From: Actinomycetes bacterium
GTDB lineage: Bacteria; Actinomycetota; Acidimicrobiia; Acidimicrobiales; Palsa-688
Reading direction: 5' to 3'
Assembly: GCA_021827285.1 (NCBI GenBank)
Contig: JAKAWM010000065.1
Span: 1-9,381 of the forward strand
Length of the DNA stretch: 9,381 bases
This document shows positions 1 to 5,832 of this stretch, one piece after another (positions within the stretch are counted from its first letter, which is position 1; the number at the start of each line of letters is the position of its first letter). The position numbers and the translations under genes were made by a program. The notes under the pieces were generated by a model. It saw only the letters and a list, made by a program, of their open reading frames with translations, did not search any database and was not told the origin of the DNA.

Positions 1-31
1 CATGCGGCGAGGGTTTTCCCCACTTCCCCCC

Positions 32-81
32 CAGTTGGGCAGTCCTTATCATCAGCTTCAGGTTCGCCCAACTGATGAGAA
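32..81 (+). promoter_or_regulatory. Leader with two competing hairpins ahead of the secreted-protein gene
   Basis: The sequence shows a perfect 9-bp inverted repeat, CAGTTGGGC (32-40) with GCCCAACTG (66-74). A second perfect 7-bp repeat, TCATCAG (49-55) with CTGATGA (72-78), uses some of the same bases, so the two stems exclude each other. The second stem can be prolonged past one mismatch to 46-47/80-81, where it touches the ribosome binding site GAAAGGA (79-85) of the gene starting at 91. An attenuator or SD-masking switch is inference. The window begins just upstream, so the promoter is not visible, and short repeats of this size can arise by chance. Confidence 0.3.
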
Positions 82-90
82 AGGACCCTC

Positions 91-1686
91 ATGTCCGAGT
101 GGAAAATGGCAGCTCGGGGTCGGCGGAGGCAGCCCCTCGGGCGCCAGAGACGACCTTATAGGCGCGTCTACACGGCCCTCGCTGTGGCCACAGTGCTGGC
201 TGCCAGCACTCAGGCCTGGCCCGGAGGGACGGCCGGAGCCGCGCCGGCTCTAGGGGCCTGGACCGAGCTCAGTGCCGGGCTGCCTTCTCCGATGGGTAAC
301 ACCCCTTCGGTGGTCCAGCGGCCAGACGGGCGTGGCTATGTGCTGTGGTACAGCCGCGGCAAAGGCAGCAGCCTCTTGAGCACGTACTATTTCGCTACCA
401 TCACACCCGGGGGGGTCCTCGCGGGGCCGCCGCAGAGCATCTTCGGCACAAACTACTGGAGCGGACTGAACTGGCAACCGACCCTCGTCCTGGGCGACGA
501 GCAGGAGCCCATCGTCATCTTCCAGGGCGGCCGGAGCCTGAAGAAGGGTGACTCTTATGGCGACGGTTGCGTCGTCTCAGCCGAGGGCCCGCACACCCCC
601 TGGATCCTGTCGCCGTTCTCGCTCACCAACCCGTGCGGGTCAGTCGGGCCCGGTGGGGCGGCGGAGATGAGGGGCGAGGACGAGTTCTCGGCGGAGCAGG
701 GCGCTGGAAGCGAAATCCACTACATGCTCCACCAAGAACCGGGCGTGCCCCCGTCGCCCAAGCTGGCGCCCTCCTCCTCGTTCACCCTCCCGTGCCCCTG
801 CGGCATAAGCCGCAGCGCGGAAGTGGCCGACCTTGCGGGCAATGGGGATGCCTATGTCGCCTGGGCGCAGGACAATGTCAAGGGCCTATACGGCCTTTAC
901 GCAAAGAACCTCTCCACCAACGGTCCCATAATGAAGGCACCCGGCTCGGGCGAGCGGTCGGCAAACGTGTTCCCCCCGGTGTTCAGCAACCTCGCTCTTG
1001 CCAGCACCAACACTCACGCCGGCGTTTTCCTCGCCTACTGCTCCGACACTCAATCCTGCAATGTCCTGCTCTGGCGGGTGGGAGCGCCGAGTGCCATGGC
1101 AACACCAGCGGTCGGCATCAACGGCAACGCCGATATGGCCATATCGGCTGGCCCTGGTGGGAGGCTCTGGCTGGCCTGGTGGAGCGTCGACAAGGCCGGG
1201 GACCTCTTCATCTCGGTTACCCGGACCAATAGGGCAGACAACCGTTTCGGGCCGGTGGCAATCTACCCCACCTCCTGCTGGAGCTACCCGCCGCTGATCG
1301 GCCTGGGCGGTGGGAGCTGGGGCCGCCTGGACATTGCCATCCAGTGCACTGTGAACAAACCAACGATCAAAACCGAAGACTTCGTGACCCAGACGATGGT
1401 GCCCCTGACCGTCAGGCCGACAACTGCCAGCTTCGACAACTCGAAGGCCCGCAGCGTTACCTTCACCGTCACTGACGTCGGAGATGCCGTACCCGGCGCC
1501 ACCGTTTCCATCGCCGGAAAGGCGATCAAGGCGGTTACCGGCCCGGGCGGCACGGCCACGGTCACCATACCGGCCGGGCTCACGCCGGGCGACTACGGGG
1601 TCGTAGCAGGCGCGCCCAATTACTTGCCTGGGCACGCGAGGGTCGTGGTGACCTTGGCGACGCTCAAAAAGTTAGTCGGGCACTAG
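91..1686 (+). CDS. Secreted protein with propeller-like repeats and C-terminal Ig-like domain
   Basis: I do not recognise a named family. The ATG at 91 follows GAAAGGA by five bases. The 531-residue product has a long Arg-rich N-region (about residues 1-26), a hydrophobic stretch (about 27-40, VYTALAVATVLAAST) and a small-residue cleavage site near TAGA-AP (about residue 50), so it is probably exported by a signal peptide. The mature part has recurring short strands of the type 'G-x-h-h-h-W' (DGRGYVLWYS near residue 78, NGDAYVAWAQ near 251, GVFLAYC near 311, GGRLWLAWWS near 356), which resemble BNR-like beta-propeller blades. From about 437 to the end lies an Ig-like or carboxypeptidase-regulatory-like domain (VTFTVTDVGDAVPGATVSIAGK, then GGTATVTIPAGLTPGDY). 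No catalytic residues are evident. A cell-surface binding or adhesive role is inference. A start at Met6 is also possible. It converges on the VOC gene. Confidence 0.75.
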   Translation: MSEWKMAARGRRRQPLGRQRRPYRRVYTALAVATVLAASTQAWPGGTAGAAPALGAWTELSAGLPSPMGNTPSVVQRPDGRGYVLWYSRGKGSSLLSTYYFATITPGGVLAGPPQSIFGTNYWSGLNWQPTLVLGDEQEPIVIFQGGRSLKKGDSYGDGCVVSAEGPHTPWILSPFSLTNPCGSVGPGGAAEMRGEDEFSAEQGAGSEIHYMLHQEPGVPPSPKLAPSSSFTLPCPCGISRSAEVADLAGNGDAYVAWAQDNVKGLYGLYAKNLSTNGPIMKAPGSGERSANVFPPVFSNLALASTNTHAGVFLAYCSDTQSCNVLLWRVGAPSAMATPAVGINGNADMAISAGPGGRLWLAWWSVDKAGDLFISVTRTNRADNRFGPVAIYPTSCWSYPPLIGLGGGSWGRLDIAIQCTVNKPTIKTEDFVTQTMVPLTVRPTTASFDNSKARSVTFTVTDVGDAVPGATVSIAGKAIKAVTGPGGTATVTIPAGLTPGDYGVVAGAPNYLPGHARVVVTLATLKKLVGH

Positions 1687-1705
1687 CACACGCTGTGTAA
1701 CGGCC

Positions 1706-1735
1706 AAACTCTGGCCGCGTTCGCGGCCAGAGTTT
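1706..1735 (+). terminator. Intrinsic terminator after the secreted-protein gene
   Basis: A perfect 13-bp stem, AAACTCTGGCCGC with GCGGCCAGAGTTT, closes over the tetraloop GTTC, 19 bases after the TAG stop. The 3' arm ends in TTT and the next bases (GTCTGCTTCTC) are pyrimidine-rich, which fits a rho-independent terminator on the plus strand. The stem is symmetric and could also stop minus-strand transcripts from the converging VOC gene, although the T-tract on that side is weak. Confidence 0.8.
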
Positions 1736-1931
1736 GTCTGCTTCTCGGGCTGTGCCGGGGGGCAGGGCCGGCCTGCGCCGGAAGCACCATCGCCCGTACC
1801 CGTCCATCATCGGCAAGAGCTTGACGGTCGGTGGCATCCCGGGCGCAAAGCAGCAGAGCACCTCCGGCCCTCGAGACCTGGGCCGGTGGCCAAACCTGCG
1901 CCGTTCGTGGAGCAGCTGTCTGGCCAGCCGT

Positions 1932-2342
1932 TCAGTGCAGTTGCTGGATGCGGACCAGGTTGCCGGCGGGGTCGCGGAATGCGCAGTCGCGCTCGCCCCA
2001 GAACTGCTCCATCGGCTCTTGGACAACCTCGGCGCCACTGGCCTGCACTCTCTCAAAGGTGTCATCGAGGTCCTTCGTAGCCAGCATGATCCAACCGAAG
2101 GTGCCCTTCGCCATCATCTCGGCGATAGTGCGCCGCTCGTCTTCGGTGATACCGGGGTCGGCGGCCGGAGGTCCCAGGAGGATGGATGTCCCCGGCTGGC
2201 CTGGTGCCCCGACGGTGATCCAGCGCATCTGGCCAGAACCCACGTCCTTGCGGACCTCGAAACCGAGGACGTCGCGGTAAAAGGCTAGAGAAGCCTCTGG
2301 GTCGGTATGGGGGAGGGTTGTAGTGTGGATGCTCAAGTCCAT
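1932..2342 (-). CDS. VOC superfamily protein (glyoxalase/bleomycin-resistance fold)
   Basis: The 136-residue product is a single VOC (vicinal oxygen chelate) module pair. The first half has TTLPHTDPEASLAFYRDVLGFEV (about 8-30) followed by MRWITVGAPGQPGTSILL. The second half has GWIMLATKDLDDTFERVQASGAEV and ends with the family signature DCAFRDPAGNLVRIQQ. The length is that of stand-alone VOC proteins. Members bind a metal and a small substrate, but the reaction here cannot be assigned; glyoxalase or drug-binding labels would be guesses. The ATG at 2342 lies four bases after the TGA of the AraC-type regulator, with no clear SD of its own, so translational coupling is likely. Paired AraC regulator and VOC genes are familiar from actinobacteria, so this is a probable regulator-target unit. 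Confidence 0.9.
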   Translation of the reverse strand: MDLSIHTTTLPHTDPEASLAFYRDVLGFEVRKDVGSGQMRWITVGAPGQPGTSILLGPPAADPGITEDERRTIAEMMAKGTFGWIMLATKDLDDTFERVQASGAEVVQEPMEQFWGERDCAFRDPAGNLVRIQQLH

Positions 2343-2346
2343 GGGG

Positions 2347-2757
2347 TCATGGTAAGAGCGGCGGCGCGGCGGGTGCTTCTCGATTTCTGACCGGTCTTGA
2401 AACCTGCTTTACTATGCACGGCGGGACCCCTACTGCGGCGCGCCGAGCTTGGCGCCGGTAGGCGCTCGGCGACATGCCCACCAGTTCGGTGAACCGGGTG
2501 CTGAAAGTGCCGAGCGACGAGCAGCCGACAGCGAAGCACACCTCGGTGATGCTCTGGTCGCCACGGCGCAGCAGCACCATCGCACGCTCGATGCGCCGGG
2601 TCATCAGGTAGCTGTACGGCGGCTCGCCATAGGCGAGCTTGAACTCGCGCGACAGGTGCCCGGCCGACATGTGCGCGCCGCGGGCAAGCGCCTCGACGTC
2701 GAGCGGTTGCGCGTACTCCCTGTCGATCCGGTCACGGACGCGTCGCAACCACGCCAA
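2347..2757 (-). CDS. AraC-family transcriptional regulator (DNA-binding domain only)
   Basis: The 136-residue protein is almost entirely the AraC/XylS DNA-binding domain. Helix-turn-helix 1 is at about residues 20-40 (LDVEALARGAHMSAGHLSREFK). Helix-turn-helix 2 is at about 70-95 (SITEVCFAVGCSSLGTFSTRFTELVG), followed by the conserved PSAYRR. No sensor domain precedes it; the last 30 residues are Arg/Pro/Ala-rich and probably disordered. The chosen start is a TTG at 2757, giving the N-terminus MAWLRRVRDRIDREYAQPLD that I expect for this subfamily. No in-frame ATG or stop lies close upstream, and no good SD is visible, so the start is less certain than the gene. It is followed after four bases by the VOC gene, probably its target, and lies 80 bases downstream of vapC-1 on the same strand. 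Confidence 0.88.
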   Translation of the reverse strand: MAWLRRVRDRIDREYAQPLDVEALARGAHMSAGHLSREFKLAYGEPPYSYLMTRRIERAMVLLRRGDQSITEVCFAVGCSSLGTFSTRFTELVGMSPSAYRRQARRAAVGVPPCIVKQVSRPVRNREAPAAPPLLP

Positions 2758-2837
2758 GTTGCTTAGGCGTTGTGCGGCGGTAGGTGGCCCGGGCTTTGAC
2801 GCCAGAGTGGTACGTCCGAGATCCGTGCGGGCAGTGA

Positions 2838-3221
2838 TCAGATCCGTACCACCTCGACTCCGGGTATGGCTTCATAGTCGTTGTCCTGGGTGACGACCGG
2901 GATCTGCTCGACGATCGCGGTGGCAGCTACAAGCGCATCGAGGATCGGGGCCCGGCGGCCACCGGCACGCAGAGCGGCAACGATCCGGGCGAACTGACGT
3001 GCCACCTCGGCATCGATGGGCAACGGATCCCATGTCGACTCCACAGCCGAAAGCGTTGCCAGTCGCGCCGACCGATCGTCGTCGTGGGCCATCAGCACGC
3101 CGACGGTCAATTCGGCCAGCGTCAACACGGACACCTCCGTCTCGGTAACCCCCTTCATCTCGCCGAGAGGTTGCCCTGACTCGGTGGCGACGAAGAACGA
3201 AGTATCGAGCAAGGCCCTCAT
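2838..3221 (-). CDS. vapC: VapC-1, PIN-domain ribonuclease toxin
   Basis: The 127-residue product is a complete PIN domain. The acidic residues expected to bind Mg/Mn are visible: D6 in LLDTSFF, E37 in LAELTVGVL, D95 in ILDALVAATAI and D113 in VTQDNDYEAI. Toxins of this family cut RNA (often tRNA or rRNA loops) when not held by the cognate antitoxin; the target here is unknown. The ATG at 3221 overlaps the vapB-1 stop in ATGA, so the two are translationally coupled. The protein is clearly a paralogue of the toxin at 8331-8738: both share the DTS(F/L)F start, the L/V-GEL/AEL block, DPLPID in the middle, and a Q-D-x-DY-x-x-IPG C-terminus. It looks intact. Confidence 0.92.
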   Translation of the reverse strand: MRALLDTSFFVATESGQPLGEMKGVTETEVSVLTLAELTVGVLMAHDDDRSARLATLSAVESTWDPLPIDAEVARQFARIVAALRAGGRRAPILDALVAATAIVEQIPVVTQDNDYEAIPGVEVVRI

Positions 3222-3463
3222 AGGTCGTCGGTCGTGTCAGCCAGCAGGCTCCGCGTGTCCTCGAGGAGGCCGCGGTCGGCGGCGTGGCGAGAAGCTACAG
3301 CAAGCGCCTCCGCCGCCGGCACAGCCCGACGGCGGCGGAGTGGCACGATTTCAGCGACAGGACGCCGGTCGACCGTCACGGTCAACCGTTCTCCGCCTTC
3401 AACCCGACGAAGCACCTCGCTGACCGCGTTCCGCAGATCTCGGACAGATATCGAGTCGTTCAC
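3218..3463 (-). CDS. vapB: VapB-1, Phd/YefM-type antitoxin
   Basis: The 81-residue protein carries the Phd/YefM antitoxin fold: ISVRDLRNAVSEVLRRVEGGERLTVTV, then RRPVAEIVPL (the DNA-binding and dimer part, about residues 5-43), and a short toxin-binding tail ending in ADTTDDL. The open frame runs farther upstream, but the GTG at 3463 is chosen because the preceding codons do not look like protein and the antitoxin homology begins there. This GTG lies exactly six bases after the hexamer TACGGT, which suggests a leaderless mRNA. The neutralising role and autorepression with VapC are known for the family. It is related to the antitoxin at 8080-8334 (shared DLRN-VS-VLRRVE-GERL-VTV and the DTTDDL tail). 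Confidence 0.9.
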   Translation of the reverse strand: MNDSISVRDLRNAVSEVLRRVEGGERLTVTVDRRPVAEIVPLRRRRAVPAAEALAVASRHAADRGLLEDTRSLLADTTDDL

Positions 3464-3469
3464 AGGACC

Positions 3470-3498
3470 ACCGTAGCACATGTAGCACATGTGCCCAA
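3470..3498 (-). promoter_or_regulatory. Promoter of vapBC-1 (leaderless)
   Basis: Read on the minus strand, TTGGGC (plus-strand 3493-3498) is followed by 17 bases and TACGGT (3470-3475), preceded by TGC as in an extended -10. The GTG start codon at 3463 begins six bases after TACGGT, so transcription would start at or next to the start codon. Sequence and spacing are observed; promoter activity is inferred. Confidence 0.6.
3473..3494. promoter_or_regulatory. Putative VapBC-1 operator: tandem repeat plus palindrome
   Basis: Two abutting exact copies of GTAGCACAT (3473-3481 and 3482-3490, plus strand) are followed by GTGC, creating the 10-bp palindrome GCACATGTGC (3485-3494). The repeats fill the spacer between the -35 and -10 boxes of the vapBC-1 promoter and overlap the -10 box, the usual place for an autorepressor site. 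The core GTAGCA recurs in the operator of vapBC-2. Confidence 0.5.
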
Positions 3499-3612
3499 GC
3501 GCAGCTTGCCGCACCAGCCTGCCGCCTCTGCTGCCAAGAAGACCGTTGTAATGGGGTGTCGGGTGCCACAACTCGGTGATCCGCGTGAGCAGGGGGCTCG
3601 ACCGCAGGCACC

Positions 3613-4056
3613 TCACCCGCCCCGGCGACGCCATCGCCCCCCCGGCGAGAACCCCTCAGCGGGCGCGCCCCCAGCCCTGTTCAAGGCCGCCGCCGCCCGG
3701 ATGAGAGCAATGAGCGCCGGCCCGTCCACCTTGTCGCCCTTGTGCAAGTCGATGCCCCGGCGGACGTTGCCGTCGAGGCTGGCGTTGAACAGGCCGGCCG
3801 GGTCCTGGAGGGCCGCTCCCTTGGCAAAGGTCAGCTTGACGTGGTCCTTGTAGACCTCCCCGGTGCAGATGATGCCGCCGTCAGACCACACCGGCACGCC
3901 GTCGGGGTTCGAGGCCTTCTTCCACTTGAGCTCTTCCACGACATCGGGATCGGCCCGCTTGATCAGCGTTCGCAAGCGGGCCATCGTCGTGCCGCGCCAG
4001 TCGCCGAGGTTAGCGAACGTGGCATCAATCACCTGGGAAGTGGGATCGTCGTTCAC
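3613..4056 (-). CDS. DUF1801 (YdhG-like) domain protein
   Basis: The 147-residue product matches the DUF1801 pattern. It has an N-terminal helix pair ending in LIKRADPDVVEELKWKKAS (about 30-48), the core VPVWSDGGIICTGEVYKDHVKLTFAKGAAL, and DPAGLFNASLDGNVRRGIDLHKGD, then ALIALIRAAAALN. Family proteins are small, cytosolic and of uncertain function (an iron-chaperone, frataxin-like fold is known for relatives); no activity can be assigned here. The GTG at 4056 is supported by a GGGAGAT Shine-Dalgarno about seven bases upstream. The last 20 residues are Gly/Arg-rich and lack domain homology. It lies upstream of vapBC-1 on the same strand, but the vapBC promoter sits between them, so the genes are probably independent. 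Confidence 0.88.
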   Translation of the reverse strand: MNDDPTSQVIDATFANLGDWRGTTMARLRTLIKRADPDVVEELKWKKASNPDGVPVWSDGGIICTGEVYKDHVKLTFAKGAALQDPAGLFNASLDGNVRRGIDLHKGDKVDGPALIALIRAAAALNRAGGAPAEGFSPGGRWRRRGG

Positions 4057-4217
4057 GGGTTATCTCCCATCTCGCTGTCGGGCGGTCAGCTCCAGCATGG
4101 CCGCTCATGACTGCCGCTGTCAGCCCTCAAGCTCATGCAGCTGTGATGGCCTGAGCACCGCTGTCGTGACACGAATTTCGAGTGGTCCTGAGTTGTACCT
4201 ATTCGAAACCCGGCCGG

Positions 4218-4230
4218 GCTAGGCGAGATA
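4218..4230 (+). repeat. 13-bp direct repeat, copy 1 (left edge of mobile island)
   Basis: GCTAGGCGAGATA occurs here immediately before the putative left end of the IS256 element, and again at 7302-7314, where it overlaps the right target duplication of the MITE-like element. The match is exact. A 13-bp match somewhere in a window of this size is not rare by chance, so its importance rests only on its position. Confidence 0.4.
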
Positions 4231-4238
4231 TAACCAGA

Positions 4239-4249
4239 AGTTGTGGATG
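4239..4249 (+). repeat. IS256 left terminal inverted repeat core
   Basis: AGTTGTGGATG, repeated as its exact reverse complement at 5625-5635. The transposase promoter often lies at this end in the family. Confidence 0.7.
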
Positions 4250-4300
4250 CTCGACCTGCTCAAAGGCGTGACGTACCCTCCAAGTTGACCAAACAACGAG

Positions 4301-4328
4301 CCCGCCGGTTGCTGCCGGCGGGGAGGAG
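4301..4328 (+). promoter_or_regulatory. Hairpin overlapping the transposase ribosome binding site
   Basis: CCCGCCGG (4301-4308) and CCGGCGGG (4315-4322) form a perfect 8-bp GC stem over the loop TTGCTG. The last two paired bases are the first two of the strong Shine-Dalgarno GGGAGGAG (4321-4328) that precedes the ATG at 4336. Many insertion sequences use such hairpins to prevent translation from read-through transcripts; that role here is inferred. Confidence 0.45.
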
Positions 4329-4335
4329 TACGCCA

Positions 4336-5613
4336 ATGTTGAAACTAGTCCATAGCGCCGCCCCAAGCGCGGAAGATGAGCCCACCACCATCGACCTCGA
4401 CGAACTGTGCCGCCTGGCCGCCCACCAGATGCTGGCCAGCGCCCTGCTGGCCGAGCGCCGGGCCTACCTGGACGCCCACGCCGACCTGGTCGACGCCACG
4501 GGCAAGCGCCTGGTCGTGGCCAACGGCTACGCCCGAGAGCGGGCCGTGATGACTGGTGCGGGCATGGTCGAGGTCAAGGCCCCCAGGGTCGACGACCGCC
4601 GGGAGGGCGAGCACTACCGCTCGGTCATCCTGCCCGCTTATATGCGCAAGTCCCCCAAGGTCACCGAGGTGCTGCCGGTCATGTACCTACGCGGCCTGTC
4701 CACGGGCGACTTCGCCCCGGCCCTGGCCGAGTTCTTCGGCAGCTCAGCGGGCCTATCGGCCTCCACGGTCCAACGTCTCACCGAGTCGTGGCAGGCCGAG
4801 CACGAGGACTGGGCGGCCAGGGACCTCTCGGGGGCCGCCTACGTCTACTGGTGGGTGGACGGGGTGCACTTCAACGTGCGCCTGGAAGAGGACCGCCTGT
4901 GCTGCCTGGTCATCGTCGGGGTGCGCCCTGACGGCTCCAAGGAACTGGTGGCCCTGGCCGACGGCTACCGCGAGTCCAAGGAGTCCTGGGCCGCCCTCCT
5001 GCGCTCGCTACGCGACCGGGGCCTGGCTGGCCCGGTGCTGGCGGTGGGCGACGGGGCGCTCGGCTTCTGGGCCGCTATCAGGGACATCTTCCCCGCCACC
5101 AAAGAACAGAGGTGCTGGGTGCATAAGACGGCGAACTGCCTCGACGCTTTGCCAAAACGCCTTCACCCACAAGCTAAACCCGCGCTCCAGGCCATCTACA
5201 ACGCACCTGACCGGGCCGACGCCCTGACCGCCGCCAAGGCCTTTGCCGACGCCTTCAGCGGCTTTCCCAAAGCCACGGCGAAGATCATGGACGACCTCGA
5301 GCGGTTGCTTGCCTTCTACGATTTCCCCAAGGAACATTGGGTACATTTACGAACGACCAACCCGATCGAGTCCACTTTTTCGACCGTAAGGCTGAGGACC
5401 AGGGTCACCCGTGGTGCCGGCTCCCGCAAGGCCGCCCTGGCCATGGCATACAAGCTGCTCGATGCTGCCCAGGCTCGTTGGCACAACATCGCTGCACCCG
5501 AGCTCGTACCCCTGGTGCGTGCGGGGGCAACTTTCATCGACGGCAAGTTACACGAAAGGAGGCCACCCGAGACCGATAGGGGCACCACCGGTACCGGGCC
5601 CGTCGCAGCCTAA
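4336..5613 (+). CDS. IS256-family (Mutator-type) transposase
   Basis: The ATG at 4336 is chosen over a GTG at 4243, which lies inside the terminal repeat, because a strong GGGAGGAG sits seven bases upstream. The 425-residue product is full length for the family. The DDE catalytic triad is complete: D175 in YWWVDGVHFNVRLEED, D239 in LAVGDGALGFW and E345 in TTNPIESTFSTVRLRTR. Between the second D and E lies the Mutator C-x2-H signature, C260 and H263 in RCWVHKTANCLDALPKR. The N-terminal part (about 20-100) is the DNA-binding region, including ARERAVMTGAGMVEVKAPRVDDRR. IS256-family enzymes move DNA by a copy-paste route with a circular intermediate. No frameshift or missing residue is seen, so it may be active. 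Confidence 0.96.
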   Translation: MLKLVHSAAPSAEDEPTTIDLDELCRLAAHQMLASALLAERRAYLDAHADLVDATGKRLVVANGYARERAVMTGAGMVEVKAPRVDDRREGEHYRSVILPAYMRKSPKVTEVLPVMYLRGLSTGDFAPALAEFFGSSAGLSASTVQRLTESWQAEHEDWAARDLSGAAYVYWWVDGVHFNVRLEEDRLCCLVIVGVRPDGSKELVALADGYRESKESWAALLRSLRDRGLAGPVLAVGDGALGFWAAIRDIFPATKEQRCWVHKTANCLDALPKRLHPQAKPALQAIYNAPDRADALTAAKAFADAFSGFPKATAKIMDDLERLLAFYDFPKEHWVHLRTTNPIESTFSTVRLRTRVTRGAGSRKAALAMAYKLLDAAQARWHNIAAPELVPLVRAGATFIDGKLHERRPPETDRGTTGTGPVAA

Positions 5614-5624
5614 GAGGAAAAGGC

Positions 5625-5635
5625 CATCCACAACT
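5625..5635 (-). repeat. IS256 right terminal inverted repeat core
   Basis: CATCCACAACT, the exact reverse complement of 4239-4249, beginning 11 bases after the transposase stop codon. Confidence 0.7.
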
Positions 5636-5643
5636 ATTGATGA

Positions 5644-5832
5644 GATGCAGGAGCGCAAGAGCGTCTCTCGCGTGACTGGGCGGTGAGTAACCGGACCAGG
5701 ACGCCGGCATGGGGAGCAAGGGACGTGAGGAGCCGACCGGTAGCCAGGGCGGGGGCCCCCGCTCCGGCCAAGCGGCGCAGCGCTGGAAAACTTGGGTCTT
5801 CCACAACAACCAAGCGTCGAAGGAGGACCCCC
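5644..5832 (+). ncRNA. Candidate IS110 left end with possible bridge RNA
   Basis: About 190 bases separate the IS256 right end from the IS110-family start codon. The open frame continues upstream to 5683, but its translation is an Arg/Pro/Ala-rich run with no transposase homology. IS110-group elements carry a structured guide (bridge) RNA of roughly this length in the left non-coding end (established for IS621). Pairing potential is visible: GAGCGC-aaga-GCG(T)CTC at 5651-5667, CGGT/ACCG at 5681-5693, the 14-bp palindrome GCGGGGGCCCCCGC at 5749-5762, TGGAA/TTCCA at 5784-5803, and CTTGG/CCAAG at 5791-5814. I could not identify the guide loops or the exact element tip, so this is a positional inference. 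Confidence 0.3.

Larger units (their letters stand above)
4231..5643 (+). mobile_element. IS256-family insertion sequence, about 1.4 kb
   Basis: A full-length Mutator-type transposase gene is bracketed by inverted copies of AGTTGTGGATG (4239-4249 and, reversed, 5625-5635), the right copy starting 11 bases after the stop codon. The TTGTGGA core a short way inside the tip is common in IS256-family ends. Outside the 11 bp the arms agree only partly (about 4 of 8 bases out to 4231 and 5643), so the exact tips are estimates. I found no convincing 8-9-bp target duplication; GAGAT at 4225-4229 and 5642-5646 is too short to count. The missing duplication and the adjacent IS110 gene suggest that the right flank was rearranged or used by a second insertion. 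Confidence 0.75.

Noticed and set aside
567..1232. A 221-codon plus-strand frame inside the secreted-protein gene
   Set aside because: It has no recognisable domain and its composition (Arg, His, Gly, Pro) is that of a shadow frame; the overlapping frame has a signal peptide, beta motifs and a terminator.
1734..2288. Long open frames on the plus strand opposite the VOC gene
   Set aside because: Their translations show no domain and have Arg/Ser/Pro-rich composition typical of GC-rich antisense frames; the minus strand carries a clear VOC protein.
3473..3490. Tandem 9-bp repeats as a possible CRISPR or iteron array
   Set aside because: There are only two abutting copies with no spacers, and they sit inside a promoter, so an operator is the simpler reading.
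3464..3634. Upstream extension of the vapB-1 frame to an ATG at 3634
   Set aside because: It would run through the promoter and operator repeats and overlap the DUF1801 gene; the antitoxin homology starts at the GTG at 3463.
4190..4222. TTCGAAACCC resembling a tRNA T-loop, and thus a possible attachment site
   Set aside because: The bases on either side do not form the five-pair T-stem and no acceptor or anticodon arm can be built around it.
5642..5650. GAGAT at 4225-4229 and 5642-5646 as the IS256 target duplication
   Set aside because: Only five bases agree, which is expected by chance, and the family makes 8-9-bp duplications.
5683..5832. N-terminal extension of the IS110 transposase
   Set aside because: The 50 extra residues are basic and low in complexity without family homology, and a strong ribosome site precedes the GTG at 5833.
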